A stretch of DNA of 64,000 nucleotides from Bacteroidia bacterium. Its GTDB lineage: Bacteria; Bacteroidota; Bacteroidia; UKL13-3. The notes beneath the pieces were generated by a model that did not search any database, was not told the DNA's origin, and was given only the letters and a program-made list of their open reading frames with translations. Below, one piece after another: positions 18,084-27,370 of the stretch. Location of the stretch: positions 1 through 64,000 of the forward strand of contig JALONP010000001.1 of NCBI GenBank assembly GCA_025454875.1, in the 5' to 3' direction. Each line of letters begins with the position of its first letter. The first letter of the stretch is position 1. Both the position numbers and the translations under genes were made by a program.

Positions 18084-19044
18084 ATCCCAGTTTCTCTTTG
18101 ATTCCGTATTCGTTTCGTTCAGATGAGTTTCGCGAAATCATTTCGCCAATAAAACCAGCTAAAAACAACTGTACGCCAATAATAATGGTAACCAATGCAA
18201 GGTAAAAAAGAGGTTGGTCAGTTACACTGCGTTGCAGCACTCCTTGGTAAGCGTTTACTATTTTTTCGCCAACAAGGAATAAGGTGATAAACGTGCCTAT
18301 AAAAAACATTAACGTGCCAAGCACGCCAAAAAAATGCATTGGACGTTTGCCAAATTTTGAAACAAAAAAGATGGTGAGCAGGTCTAGAAAACCGTTGATA
18401 AATCTTTCTAAGCCAAACTTGGTGGTTCCGTATTTGCGTTCGCGATGCTGAACTTCTTTTTCTGTTATTTTAGTAAATCCGGCCCATTTGGCAATTACTG
18501 GAATATACCTGTGCATTTCGTTATAAACTTCGATGTTTTTAACAACCTCGCTGCGGTAAGATTTAAGCCCACAGTTAAAGTCGTGCAGGTTGTGAATGCC
18601 ACTCATGCTGCGTGTTGCCCAGTTAAACAATTTGGTAGGAATGGTTTTGCTCAGTGGGTCGTAGCGTTTCTTTTTCCAACCACTTACGATATCATAACCA
18701 TCTTTTACAATCATGCTGTACAAGGCAGGAATCTCATCAGGTGAATCTTGTAAATCGGCATCCATTGTAATGACTACATTGCCAATGGTTGCAGCAAAAC
18801 CCACGTTTAATGCAGCCGATTTGCCATAATTTCTACGGAAACGAATTCCCTTAATGAAGGCGTTTTGCTTGGCAAGTGTTTGAATTACTTCCCATGAGCG
18901 GTCGGTACTACCATCATCAACCAAAATCACTTCATACGAAAAAGCATTGGCAGCCATTACTTTTTCTATCCATGCTATTAGCTCGGGTAACGATTCGTCT
19001 TCATTAAACAATGGAATCAGTACAGAGATGTCAGTTTTACTCAT
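18076..19044 (-). CDS. Glycosyltransferase family 2, DPM1/GtrB-like membrane protein
   Basis: The 322-residue protein has a GT-A domain with SVLIPLFNEDESLPEL, VDDGSTDRSW and TMDADLQDSPDEIP (metal-binding DXD). Two C-terminal transmembrane helices follow (about residues 232-258 and 278-300), as in polyprenyl-phosphate mannosyl/glucosyltransferases of the GtrB type. It likely charges a polyprenyl phosphate for glycan assembly. It heads the three-glycosyltransferase run and is 3 bp downstream of the DUF4199 gene. Confidence 0.92.
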   Translation of the reverse strand: MSKTDISVLIPLFNEDESLPELIAWIEKVMAANAFSYEVILVDDGSTDRSWEVIQTLAKQNAFIKGIRFRRNYGKSAALNVGFAATIGNVVITMDADLQDSPDEIPALYSMIVKDGYDIVSGWKKKRYDPLSKTIPTKLFNWATRSMSGIHNLHDFNCGLKSYRSEVVKNIEVYNEMHRYIPVIAKWAGFTKITEKEVQHRERKYGTTKFGLERFINGFLDLLTIFFVSKFGKRPMHFFGVLGTLMFFIGTFITLFLVGEKIVNAYQGVLQRSVTDQPLFYLALVTIIIGVQLFLAGFIGEMISRNSSERNEYGIKEKLGFE

Positions 19045-19047
19045 TGG

Positions 19048-19596
19048 TTAGGCTTGGGTATCGTCAAAAGGTTTTTGTTTGGTACGCATAATTGCGGCAA
19101 TAATAAGTGCAGGAATGGTACTAAATACAATTGCCCACAGGTATTGGCTTCCTAAACGTTGTGCATTAAAGTTAAAGTCTTGTTGGTTCATCCCTTCAAT
19201 TGATTTTGCAATATCTTCTTCGCTGGCGCCAAATTTTTCCATTACCGAAACGGTTTTTTGAATGGTTTGTTCTTTGATAAACGTACTCAAATCCGGATCT
19301 ATTACATTGTACAGTACATAACTAAATACAGTGCTAATTAATCCTGCACCAGCCATGGTGATTAAACAAATTAAGAATGCTTCTTTAAACAAGATGCTTC
19401 CGTTATCACGCTTAAATTGGCGAACAGGCATCACTATAATGGTGATTGATACAACAAGCGAAAGTAATCCTAGCCAAAACGAAACCATCAATTCTTTGTC
19501 GATAATGTACAAAATCAAATTGATGGCAATTTGTGCAAACCCCAATATGAGTCCATATCGAAGGGCTAAATCTGAAATACGTGGTTTGTTTTCCAT
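19048..19596 (-). CDS. DUF4199 family membrane protein
   Basis: The 182-residue protein has four hydrophobic segments, two near the N-terminus, one around residue 70-90 and one at the C-terminus before MRTKQKPFDDTQA. The layout and segments such as LRYGLILGFAQIAI and LFKEAFLICLI match DUF4199, a Bacteroidota family of unknown function. Starting at the ATG at 19596 (MENKPRISDL) gives the usual N-terminus. It is frequently found directly before a GT2 gene in this phylum, as here, which suggests a link to envelope glycan assembly. Confidence 0.87.
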   Translation of the reverse strand: MENKPRISDLALRYGLILGFAQIAINLILYIIDKELMVSFWLGLLSLVVSITIIVMPVRQFKRDNGSILFKEAFLICLITMAGAGLISTVFSYVLYNVIDPDLSTFIKEQTIQKTVSVMEKFGASEEDIAKSIEGMNQQDFNFNAQRLGSQYLWAIVFSTIPALIIAAIMRTKQKPFDDTQA

Positions 19597-19662
19597 ATGC
19601 TTTTGTTTAAATAGTGCTAACAAATAAAATCAAATTTGTTGAGTATTCTATAGTGATGCACT

Positions 19663-19670
19663 TATTTTTG
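19663..19670 (+). promoter_or_regulatory. Minus-7 element candidate for the 19678-20490 gene
   Basis: TATTTTTG is an exact TANNTTTG match. Its end is only 7 bp from the ATG at 19678, so transcription would begin at or next to that ATG; the second in-frame ATG (19702) would then have a short leader. Confidence 0.3.
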
Positions 19671-19677
19671 GAACGAT

Positions 19678-20490
19678 ATGTTGAAGCAAGTTACTGACCA
19701 AATGCACCGAACAATCAGTGTTCCCGATAGCCCACAGCGTATTGTTTCGCTAGTGCCTTCACAAACAGAGTTATTGCACTGGTTGGGTTGCAGCAACGAG
19801 GTTGTTGGCCAAACGTTGTTTTGTATCCATCCTAAAAACATGCATCAATCAAAACCAAGAATTGGTGGAACCAAAACGCTCTCCTTGGCAAAAATTGAGA
19901 ACCTGCACCCCGATTTGGTCATTGGTAATAAAGAAGAAAACAGCAAAGACCAAATTGAAACACTTGCACTGCAATACCCCGTTTGGATGAGTGATATTCA
20001 AGACCTGAATGAGGCGTTGGCAATGATTGAACAAATCGGAAGCTTGGTAAATAAAGAATCGCAGGCCAAACAGCTGGTTGACCAAATTAAAACCTCATTT
20101 ACCCAACTTGTGCCAATAGCCCCAACTACGGTGCTTTACCTTATATGGCGAAAGCCTTGGATGGCAGCAGGGGCACAAACCTTTATTGGTGATATGTTAG
20201 GTAGAATGGGGCTGCAAAATGGATGCACTTCCACTCGTTATCCAGAGTTAAGCAACGATGATATTCGAACAATCAATCCACAACATATTTTTTTGTCATC
20301 AGAACCCTATCCGTTTAAGGAAAAACATATCGAAGAACTAAAGCTGTTAGTGCCAAATGCAACAATCACATTGGTAGATGGCGAACTGTTTAGCTGGTAT
20401 GGAAGCAGGCTGCAATATGCAGCAAATTATTTTCAGCAGTTAATCCATGCAATCTCGCCCCAATCATTAGATTTGCCAACTCATTCATGA
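19678..20490 (+). CDS. Helical-backbone metal receptor / periplasmic-binding-like protein without signal peptide
   Basis: The 270-residue protein belongs to the BtuF/FhuD-type fold: QRIVSLVPSQTELLHWLG, TLSLAKIENLHPDLVIG and INPQHIFLSSEPYPF. There is no signal peptide, which sets it apart from transport-linked BtuF and fits the cytoplasmic-looking group often called cobalamin-binding proteins. The ligand is not evident. An alternative start is the ATG at 19702 (MHRTISVPDS). It overlaps the following transporter by 4 bp (ATGA). Confidence 0.83.
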   Translation: MLKQVTDQMHRTISVPDSPQRIVSLVPSQTELLHWLGCSNEVVGQTLFCIHPKNMHQSKPRIGGTKTLSLAKIENLHPDLVIGNKEENSKDQIETLALQYPVWMSDIQDLNEALAMIEQIGSLVNKESQAKQLVDQIKTSFTQLVPIAPTTVLYLIWRKPWMAAGAQTFIGDMLGRMGLQNGCTSTRYPELSNDDIRTINPQHIFLSSEPYPFKEKHIEELKLLVPNATITLVDGELFSWYGSRLQYAANYFQQLIHAISPQSLDLPTHS

Positions 20491-21404
20491 AGCAAACATC
20501 CAACCTCCATGCGTGGCTCGCCTATATTGCTGTAGCCATTTTTTGGGGAACCACATTTTTAGCCATCCGTATTGGGGTTCAGTCAATGCCGCCTTTTATC
20601 ATGGCCGGAATTCGGCATTTAACCGCAGGTGTGCTTATTGCTGTTTTTTTTCTGGTAAAAGGATATCCTTTGCCAACGCGAAAGCAATTTGCCGTTCAAT
20701 TAATTACGGGGTTTTTAATGCTTGTTATTGGAAATGGTTTGGTATCGTGGGCCGAAATATACATCAGCAGCGGATTGGCCGCATTGATTTGTGCACTCAC
20801 GCCTTTATCCATCATCGGATTCAATATGTTATTAGGCACGCGTGAATCCATTAAACCTGCTGCATGGTTTGGTATTCTTTTGTGTTTGATTGCTCAAGTA
20901 CTTATTTTTAGAGACAACCTTAAGGAGTTTGCCAACCCACAATATGTACAAGGGATTGTGTTTTTACTTATTGCCATCACTTGTTGGGGAGGTGGTAGCA
21001 TCTATGTAAAACGCAACCAAACAGGAATGCATCCGTTGTTTGGGGCCAGTTTTCAAATGATGAGTGCCGGCTTGGTATTGCTGGTTTTGGGTTCTTCGTT
21101 GGGTGAGTGGAATCAGTTTAACCCAGCAGTTGAAGCTTGGTGGAGTATTGCGTATTTAGTGGTGTTTGGTTCTTTAATCGGGTACGGAAGTTTTATGTAT
21201 ATTCTCAAACATTTACCAGCAACCATCGTTTCCACTTACGCATATATTAACACCATTGTGGCCGTATTATTGGGTTGGTTTTGGTTAAATGAAAAACTGA
21301 ATGCAGGTATTGCTATTGCAGTACTTTTAACAATTTGTGGTGTATACTTGGTAAATCATAGTTTTGCAAGCAAACCTCCAAAATCTGATGAACCTAAACC
21401 GTGA
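20487..21404 (+). CDS. EamA family transporter (DMT superfamily)
   Basis: The 305-residue protein has ten predicted helices in two EamA repeats; the first begins WLAYIAVAIFWGTTFLAIR and the second FLLIAITCWGGGSIYVKRN. The substrate is unknown; relatives export amino acids or metabolites. It is coupled to the metal-receptor-like gene by a 4-bp overlap, and its 3' end overlaps the ribD start by 17 bp. Confidence 0.9.
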   Translation: MKQTSNLHAWLAYIAVAIFWGTTFLAIRIGVQSMPPFIMAGIRHLTAGVLIAVFFLVKGYPLPTRKQFAVQLITGFLMLVIGNGLVSWAEIYISSGLAALICALTPLSIIGFNMLLGTRESIKPAAWFGILLCLIAQVLIFRDNLKEFANPQYVQGIVFLLIAITCWGGGSIYVKRNQTGMHPLFGASFQMMSAGLVLLVLGSSLGEWNQFNPAVEAWWSIAYLVVFGSLIGYGSFMYILKHLPATIVSTYAYINTIVAVLLGWFWLNEKLNAGIAIAVLLTICGVYLVNHSFASKPPKSDEPKP

Positions 21405-22464
21405 TGAACAATACATGCTTAGGTGTATTGAACTGGCTCAACTTGGGCAAGGCTTTGTTGCACCTAATCCCATGGTAGGGTGTGTAATTGTGCAAAATGA
21501 TACCATTATTGGGCAAGGTTGGCACAAACAATTTGGTGGAGCTCATGCCGAAATACATGCATTGCAATCAATTCAATACCCAAACACAGCAGTTGGAAGC
21601 ACGGTTTATGTAAACTTAGAGCCATGCAATCATTTTGGCAAAACACCACCATGCTCCCATGCGTTGGTTAAAGCAGGAGTGAGCAGGGTAGTGGTTGGCA
21701 TGCAAGACCCGTTTGATCAAGTTGCTGGCAAAGGAATTGCCCATTTACAATCCCACGGCATCAAAGTTGAAGTTGGTGTGCTGAGCAACGAATGTTTGTG
21801 GTTAAACAGAAGGTTTGTTACTTATCAAACACACAAACGTCCTTATATTGTATTAAAATGGGCACAAACACTAGACGGTTTTATTGCCCCAGATGCAAGT
21901 AAATTGAGCGCTACTGATTTTGAACACAAAAGACATATTACAGGATTAGTGGTTCAGTTAACCGTGCACAAATGGCGTGGCATTGAAGATGCCATTTTAG
22001 TTGGCAACCGAACCATTCTTACAGATAATCCTAAACTGAATACCCGAGCGTATCCCGGAAAAAATCCAATTCGCATTACTTTTGATAGCCATCACCGAAT
22101 AACACCTCAACACCATATTGCTGATGGCAGCGTGCGAACCCTTGTGTTCACAAACACCTTGCCTCAAGAGCCGCTTGCCAATATTGAATATTGCTGTTTG
22201 CCAACCAATCCAATAGAATGGAAAGAAGTGTGCAAGGTTTTAGCCGAAAAGGAAATCCAATCAGTAATTGTAGAAGGTGGTACAACCACATTAAACCAAA
22301 TAATTGCAAGTGGAATCTGGGACGAAGCTCAAGTCTTTACCTCACCCACTGAACTTACAGAAGGCATTGAAGCTCCAGTATTTAAAGGCGCTAAGCGCTT
22401 ATTTCAAAAAAAAATTGATTCAGTAGACTTAACCATTTATGGCAATCCTTTATTTACTGCTTAG
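21388..22464 (+). CDS. ribD: Bifunctional diaminohydroxyphosphoribosylaminopyrimidine deaminase / 5-amino-6-(5-phosphoribosylamino)uracil reductase
   Basis: The 358-residue protein has an N-terminal zinc deaminase domain (GAHAEIHAL and LEPCNHFGKTPPC, giving the His and two Cys ligands) and a C-terminal reductase domain (KWAQTLDGFIAP, DAILVGNRTILTDNP, VEGGTTTLNQ). It performs the second and third steps of riboflavin synthesis. The ATG at 21388 is chosen; a TTG at 21364 would extend into the preceding transporter. The rest of the riboflavin genes are not nearby, and the 3' end overlaps the next gene by 26 bp. Confidence 0.95.
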   Translation: MNLNRDEQYMLRCIELAQLGQGFVAPNPMVGCVIVQNDTIIGQGWHKQFGGAHAEIHALQSIQYPNTAVGSTVYVNLEPCNHFGKTPPCSHALVKAGVSRVVVGMQDPFDQVAGKGIAHLQSHGIKVEVGVLSNECLWLNRRFVTYQTHKRPYIVLKWAQTLDGFIAPDASKLSATDFEHKRHITGLVVQLTVHKWRGIEDAILVGNRTILTDNPKLNTRAYPGKNPIRITFDSHHRITPQHHIADGSVRTLVFTNTLPQEPLANIEYCCLPTNPIEWKEVCKVLAEKEIQSVIVEGGTTTLNQIIASGIWDEAQVFTSPTELTEGIEAPVFKGAKRLFQKKIDSVDLTIYGNPLFTA

Positions 22465-23293
22465 TATTGGACTTTCGGTTTTAACCGTTTTGTGTTTTAA
22501 ATGGTTCGAGCGTTTTCAGGTGCCTACTTTTCAGGCTATTGTGGTTAATTACTTGGTATGCGTACTAGTAGGTAATTTGCTTTCAGAACAGCCAGTTATT
22601 GCAACTGCATTTTGGGAGCAAGAGTGGTTTGTGTTCACCGCTTTTTTAGGAGTATTGTTTATCACCATCTTTTATGCAATTGGTCGCACTGCCCAACAAC
22701 TGGGCGTTTCGGTAAGCATGGTGGCAGCAAAACTTTCGGTTGTAGTTCCGGTTCTGGCGGCAATCCTCTTGCATGGAGAGTCGTTCACCACGGTAAAAGC
22801 AATTGGCATTTGTTTGTCACTCATTGCAGTTTGGTTTATGCAGCAGCCTCCGCAAGGCGAATCAACGGTTTCAATAAAGTTATGGTTTTTGCCAGTAGTT
22901 GTTTTTGTAGGAAGTGGATTGATTGATACCTTGCTTAACTATTTGCAACAGCGCTACATTCCACCTGCAACAGCAAGTGATATTGTGACTACTGTGTTTT
23001 TGGTAGCTTGTTTAATTGGCATTGGTACATTATTGGTTATGCGCAAACCCATACAATGGCGCGCAATTGGATGGGGATTGTTGTTGGGAGTACCCAATTA
23101 TTTCTGCATGTTTTTTTTGGTTAAAACACTCGCTCATTTTGATGCCACTTTGGTATTTCCCATAAACAATATTGCTATTGTGATTGGCGCTTCAATTGCA
23201 TCGTTTTTTTTATTTAAAGAGCGCATTACCAAACGCAATATGCTTGGGTTACTTACTGCTATACTTTCTATTCTTTTATTAGCTGTTGCCTAA
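22439..23293 (+). CDS. EamA/DMT-type transporter
   Basis: The 284-residue protein has ten hydrophobic segments, with the second half starting FLPVVVFVGSGLIDTLLNYLQQRY. The paired-repeat layout is DMT-like, though it is more distant from the EamA protein encoded at 20487. Its start lies inside ribD (26-bp overlap) and its TAA shares an A with the next ATG, so ribD, this gene and the IMPACT gene form one unit. A riboflavin-related substrate is possible but unsupported. Confidence 0.87.
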   Translation: MAILYLLLSIGLSVLTVLCFKWFERFQVPTFQAIVVNYLVCVLVGNLLSEQPVIATAFWEQEWFVFTAFLGVLFITIFYAIGRTAQQLGVSVSMVAAKLSVVVPVLAAILLHGESFTTVKAIGICLSLIAVWFMQQPPQGESTVSIKLWFLPVVVFVGSGLIDTLLNYLQQRYIPPATASDIVTTVFLVACLIGIGTLLVMRKPIQWRAIGWGLLLGVPNYFCMFFLVKTLAHFDATLVFPINNIAIVIGASIASFFLFKERITKRNMLGLLTAILSILLLAVA

Positions 23294-23904
23294 TGTTTAC
23301 AGATACTTACCTAGTACCAGCCAAACATACAATTGCCGAGTTTAAAGACCGAGGCAGTACCTTTATTGGGATGGTTTTTAATGTTAGTAATCAACAAGAA
23401 GCCAAACAACTATTGCAGCAAACTACCAAACAACATCCATCAGCAAACCATTGCTGTTACGGATTAATTTTAGGATTTGATGGTGTATTTAAACAATCGA
23501 GCGATGACGGAGAGCCAGCCAACAGTGCAGGAAAACCAATTTTAAGGGCAATGGTATCAGCACAAATTACCCAATCGCTTGTTATTGTGGTAAGGTATTT
23601 TGGTGGCACCTTGCTAGGAGTTCCGGGATTAATACAAGCGTATCATACGGCAGCACAAAAAGCAATAGAACAAGCGGGTTTGGTACAAAACTATATTGCT
23701 GAAGTATACCAACTAAAAACCGATTACGTGCATGAGCCTGAAGTGTTCCGACTCTTTAAAATGCACAAGGCAAAGGTGGTAAATGTATTGTATGAAGAGG
23801 GTTTATGCTTTACATTTGAAATCAGAAAGTCACTGGCAAGTCAGTTTTTTAGTGATATCAAAGAAAAACCATATTTGCAAACAACCTTTATTACCGAACG
23901 ATAA
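23293..23904 (+). CDS. IMPACT/YigZ family protein
   Basis: The 203-residue protein has the N-terminal IMPACT domain, with HCCYGLILGFDG, SSDDGEPANSAGKPIL and VVRYFGGTLLGVPGLIQAY. A C-terminal ferredoxin-like domain follows. The family occurs in nearly all organisms and is linked to translation regulation, but the bacterial function is not settled. It overlaps the transporter stop by 1 bp (TAATG). Confidence 0.93.
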   Translation: MFTDTYLVPAKHTIAEFKDRGSTFIGMVFNVSNQQEAKQLLQQTTKQHPSANHCCYGLILGFDGVFKQSSDDGEPANSAGKPILRAMVSAQITQSLVIVVRYFGGTLLGVPGLIQAYHTAAQKAIEQAGLVQNYIAEVYQLKTDYVHEPEVFRLFKMHKAKVVNVLYEEGLCFTFEIRKSLASQFFSDIKEKPYLQTTFITER

Positions 23905-23914
23905 TCTAAACAAT

Positions 23915-25723
23915 ATGAAATGCGCATTGAATTTGCTCTCTGTATTAGCTGTATCAGCCATTATGCCACTGAATGCAATAGGCCAAAACGCCAGTAATCA
24001 AAAGGGTGTTGCCGATATTCGCATTGCGGTGAACCAACAACTTGAGTCGCGCGCACTTGTTGATTTTAGTCCAAAACAAATCCCGTTATCTGAAACAGCT
24101 CCAGCCGAAGCGATTGCTAAACACTATACCCAAACCCATCGGTATCTACAATTGCCAGATGTGGGGATGCAACTTGTTCACCAAACACAATCACGTATAG
24201 GCTACCATTACTTGTACCAACAAACCTATAAAGGAATACCGATTTGGGGTGCTACCTTAAAAGTGAATACCAACGCAAATCAAGTTACCTTATCTGTATT
24301 TGATAAATTGGTTGAAACATCTGGTTGGCCTTCAGCGGCAGCGATTGGCACAAGTAAAAAAGCATTTTGGATAGCAAATAATGGTTCGGCTACTATTGCT
24401 TTTGAACAACTAAGTCCTGAAGGGTATGTTCTGAGTGACGCAGATGGAAACCTCATCTACGAGCGTCCCGCTGCGTTTAATCTATTTACTCCCGATACGC
24501 CTGCAACTGCGCTGGTTTTTTTACCCGATCCGTTAACACCACAAGGAGTTATTTACGGGCAAAATGGAACCTATCAGCATTACAACGATAGCGACTATGC
24601 CTTAATCAATGACGCACGCGAGGAGGTTACCATACCTGTTACATTTGCCAATGGTTTATTTACCCTGCAGAACCAATATGCCAGGGTTGTTGATTTGAGG
24701 TCGCCATTTGTAGCGCCCGCCACATCGAATACACCAACATTTAATTACCTTAGGTCACAGTCAGGTTTTAAAGATGCAATGGCTTTGTACCATATTACCC
24801 ATACCCAATTGTATTTTCAGTCGTTGGGGTTTAACCAACTCAAACAATACACCATTAAAGTTGATGCACATTCAGGATCTGATGATAACTCCTCATTCAA
24901 CTTTGGCGATACATCGCTCAATTTTGGAACAGGAGGAGTGCCCGATGCTGAAGATGGAGATGTGATTTCACATGAGTATACGCATGCACTTTCTTTTTTC
25001 ATCAACCCATCGCCCAATATGTCGTCTGAACGTAGGGCTATTGAAGAAGCAATGTGTGATGTAATTGCCGCTATTCAATCAAAAAAATACACAGAATACA
25101 ACTGGCGTAAATTGTTTAACTGGGATGGTCCCAATCCAAGAGCAGCAGGAGTGAGTGGTTTTTGGGGCGGACGCGATGGACAAACAAGTAGAACCTATGC
25201 AAACATAACCGGAAACCCTTACCGCGATTGCGAGATATGGACAAGCACTTTGTTGGATATTACAAACGAAATTGGATTAGACTCTACGGCAATGCTAATG
25301 CTCGAAACCATTTCATCTATGACAGAAAGCACCACTATGCCTGAAGCAGCAACACTGTTCATGCAAGCTGATAGCATTTTGTTGGGTTCTTATTTTAGCT
25401 GGAAAATGGGCCGTGTATTTAATGAACGCGGATTGGGAAATTTCCCAACATCAATACAGTCGGTTTCACAATTGGCAGCAGCCGTATCACTTAACAATAC
25501 CTTTGCCTTTGCAAATGGAACAGGCTCGGCAGTTTTGGATTTAACAGCAGTTCAAGGAGCAAGTGTTGCCGTTTACAATGTGCAAGGACAAATCATTTAC
25601 CAATACCCTCAAGCACCCCAGCAATTGGAATTTAATCCACAGTTGTTTGCAGCCGGAATGTATGTCGTAAGGGTTACATCAGCACTTGGCAGTGTCCAAC
25701 TCAAATTGTTGCGTGCAAATTAA
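23915..25723 (+). CDS. Secreted thermolysin-like (gluzincin) metallopeptidase with T9SS sorting domain
   Basis: The 602-residue protein has a signal peptide (MKCALNLLSVLAV... ending NAIGQ, residue 24), an FTP-type propeptide (about residues 60-190) and a gluzincin catalytic domain. The zinc motif HEYTH starts at residue 353 (VISHEYTHALSF), with the third-ligand Glu in IEEAMCDVIAAI. The C-terminal 75 residues resemble a T9SS type A sorting domain (VAVYNVQGQIIYQY ... AAGMYVVRVTSALG). It most likely digests extracellular protein. The ATG at 23915 is chosen because the signal peptide starts there. Confidence 0.9.
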   Translation: MKCALNLLSVLAVSAIMPLNAIGQNASNQKGVADIRIAVNQQLESRALVDFSPKQIPLSETAPAEAIAKHYTQTHRYLQLPDVGMQLVHQTQSRIGYHYLYQQTYKGIPIWGATLKVNTNANQVTLSVFDKLVETSGWPSAAAIGTSKKAFWIANNGSATIAFEQLSPEGYVLSDADGNLIYERPAAFNLFTPDTPATALVFLPDPLTPQGVIYGQNGTYQHYNDSDYALINDAREEVTIPVTFANGLFTLQNQYARVVDLRSPFVAPATSNTPTFNYLRSQSGFKDAMALYHITHTQLYFQSLGFNQLKQYTIKVDAHSGSDDNSSFNFGDTSLNFGTGGVPDAEDGDVISHEYTHALSFFINPSPNMSSERRAIEEAMCDVIAAIQSKKYTEYNWRKLFNWDGPNPRAAGVSGFWGGRDGQTSRTYANITGNPYRDCEIWTSTLLDITNEIGLDSTAMLMLETISSMTESTTMPEAATLFMQADSILLGSYFSWKMGRVFNERGLGNFPTSIQSVSQLAAAVSLNNTFAFANGTGSAVLDLTAVQGASVAVYNVQGQIIYQYPQAPQQLEFNPQLFAAGMYVVRVTSALGSVQLKLLRAN

Positions 25724-25729
25724 GGGTGC

Positions 25730-27016
25730 TTAATCTTTGCGAAACAGCCATTTGGCAATTTCTTTATAGCTTGGTTTTTTGCCATAAAGTAAAATGCCAA
25801 TTCGGTAAATGCGACCTGCAAGCCATACTGTTCCTATAAAGCCTACCACCATACACACCATTGAAAGCAATAATTGGCCAGCGGGCACTCCAAACGGTAA
25901 ACGTACCATCATTACCACTGGTGAGGTGAAAGGAATGCAAGATAACCATACAGATAAGCTGCTATGAGGGTTCGATACCACTACACTTTGTGCCAACACA
26001 ATGGCAAAAACAAGTGGCAAGGTAACTGGTAGCATAAATTGTTGGGTGTCGGTTTCGTTATCTACAGCAGATCCGATTGCGGCAAATAAAGCACCATAAA
26101 ACAGGTACCCGCTAATAAAGTAAAAGGCAAATACAAACGCAAAATATCCAAAGTTAAATCCAGCCAAAGCGCTTGTAATATTGCTCATCTCAGATGAAGC
26201 TGCTGCCCCTGTACCCTCGGCCATTGAGCCAGCATACCAAGCACCAACACCACCACCCAATACCGATAGTAAAACCACCCAAATTAAAAACTGTGTAAGT
26301 CCAACCAAGGCCAAGCCAATTATTTTTCCAGCCATCAATTCAAAGGGTTTAACAGATGAAATAATCACCTCTACAATACGGTTTGTTTTTTCCTCAATTA
26401 CACCACGCATTACTTGAACACCATATAAAAAGATAAAAAAGTAAATGAACAATGCTCCAATAAAACCTATCACCGTATTGGCCTCAGCACTACTGTTTTC
26501 AACGCCCGTTTCGGTGGCTTTCGAAGTTGCAATATTGACTTCTGTCGATTGAATTTCGTCAATCAGTTTTTTGTCAATGCCCATCCGTTCTAGTTTAGCA
26601 TGGCTAAGCACCTGTTCCAATTGTGTTTCAATTTCGCTCACCGTGCTTAAACTGGGTTGGTCAATAGCAATTAATCGAGCACCATTTAGGTTTGCATTGC
26701 TATCAGGTATTGATAAAATGGCATAATAACCGCCATTTTCCAAAAACTTTTTTTGAGAAATTGCATCAGGAAGCAAATCCCCAAAAACAAATTGAAGCGA
26801 AGGTTTACTCTCGAGTCGGTTCTGCACAACAGCATTTGGGTCGTACACGTATACCGTTTTGTCCGATTCCCCTATATCGCGGTTAATGGTAAAGTAAATA
26901 ATGATTCCATAAAACAAAACCATTAACAAAGGAGCAACGAGGGTCATTATTAAAAATGATTTTTTTCGCACCCGCGTCATGTACTCACGCTGAACAACTA
27001 ACCAAATTTTATGCAT
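25730..27016 (-). CDS. ABC-2 type permease, NatB/YhaP-like
   Basis: The 428-residue protein has one N-terminal helix (about residues 20-45), a large periplasmic loop containing YDPNAVVQNRLESK, and five to six C-terminal helices. The loop-helix segment RGVIEEKTNRIVEVIISSVKPFELMAGKIIGL is the hallmark of this permease family. It would need a separate ATPase; none is adjacent, but a NatA-like ATPase is encoded at 62873-63778. The start is the ATG at 27016 (MHKIWLVVQREYM). It is convergent with the peptidase gene, with only 6 bp between. Confidence 0.9.
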   Translation of the reverse strand: MHKIWLVVQREYMTRVRKKSFLIMTLVAPLLMVLFYGIIIYFTINRDIGESDKTVYVYDPNAVVQNRLESKPSLQFVFGDLLPDAISQKKFLENGGYYAILSIPDSNANLNGARLIAIDQPSLSTVSEIETQLEQVLSHAKLERMGIDKKLIDEIQSTEVNIATSKATETGVENSSAEANTVIGFIGALFIYFFIFLYGVQVMRGVIEEKTNRIVEVIISSVKPFELMAGKIIGLALVGLTQFLIWVVLLSVLGGGVGAWYAGSMAEGTGAAASSEMSNITSALAGFNFGYFAFVFAFYFISGYLFYGALFAAIGSAVDNETDTQQFMLPVTLPLVFAIVLAQSVVVSNPHSSLSVWLSCIPFTSPVVMMVRLPFGVPAGQLLLSMVCMVVGFIGTVWLAGRIYRIGILLYGKKPSYKEIAKWLFRKD

Positions 27017-27114
27017 ATACAATCTTTTGCCGCAATATACTTCCATTTAAAAATAAATACACATATGGCAAGAGGCAGTTTTAGTAAAGTGAATTTAGTG
27101 TATTATACTGTTTT

Positions 27115-27194
27115 GGGCTTCAGCGATGTTCGTTTCACTCACTCGCTGCGCGTGTTTCGCGGTACACGGTACCTTGCTGCACCCGCTAAGCCAA
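27115..27194 (+). repeat. 80-bp multi-hairpin intergenic repeat, copy 1
   Basis: It starts GGGCTTCAGCGATG and ends CGCTAAGCCAA. It matches 33032-33111 at 76 of 80 positions. Internal inverted repeats are GGTAC-ACG-GTACC (27161-27173), CGCG-TGTTT-CGCG, and outer arms GGCTT(C)AGCG (27116-27125) with CGCTAAGCC (27184-27192). The surrounding gap (27017-27370) holds no gene. Confidence 0.85.
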
Positions 27195-27370
27195 AATTAA
27201 AATGATGAATTACTAATTGGGGAGTTTGAGTATTGAATGAAGGCATTAGTTTTAGTGTTAAGTTTTGAGTGTTAAGGTTTAAGTGTGAATGTTTAATGCC
27301 TACTGCCCAAAGCCCAATAAAATGTATATTGCAAAACGAACTCAATCAGGTATTCTCATACTACTCAAGA

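Noticed and set aside
21364-21387. Longer ribD start at a TTG (21364)
   Set aside because: It would extend further into the preceding transporter gene, while the ATG at 21388 gives a normal N-terminus (MNLNRDEQYMLRC).
27017-27370. Short open frames in the spacer (for example a 64-codon frame starting at 27011)
   Set aside because: They overlap the 80-bp repeat and lack coding character or a plausible start context.
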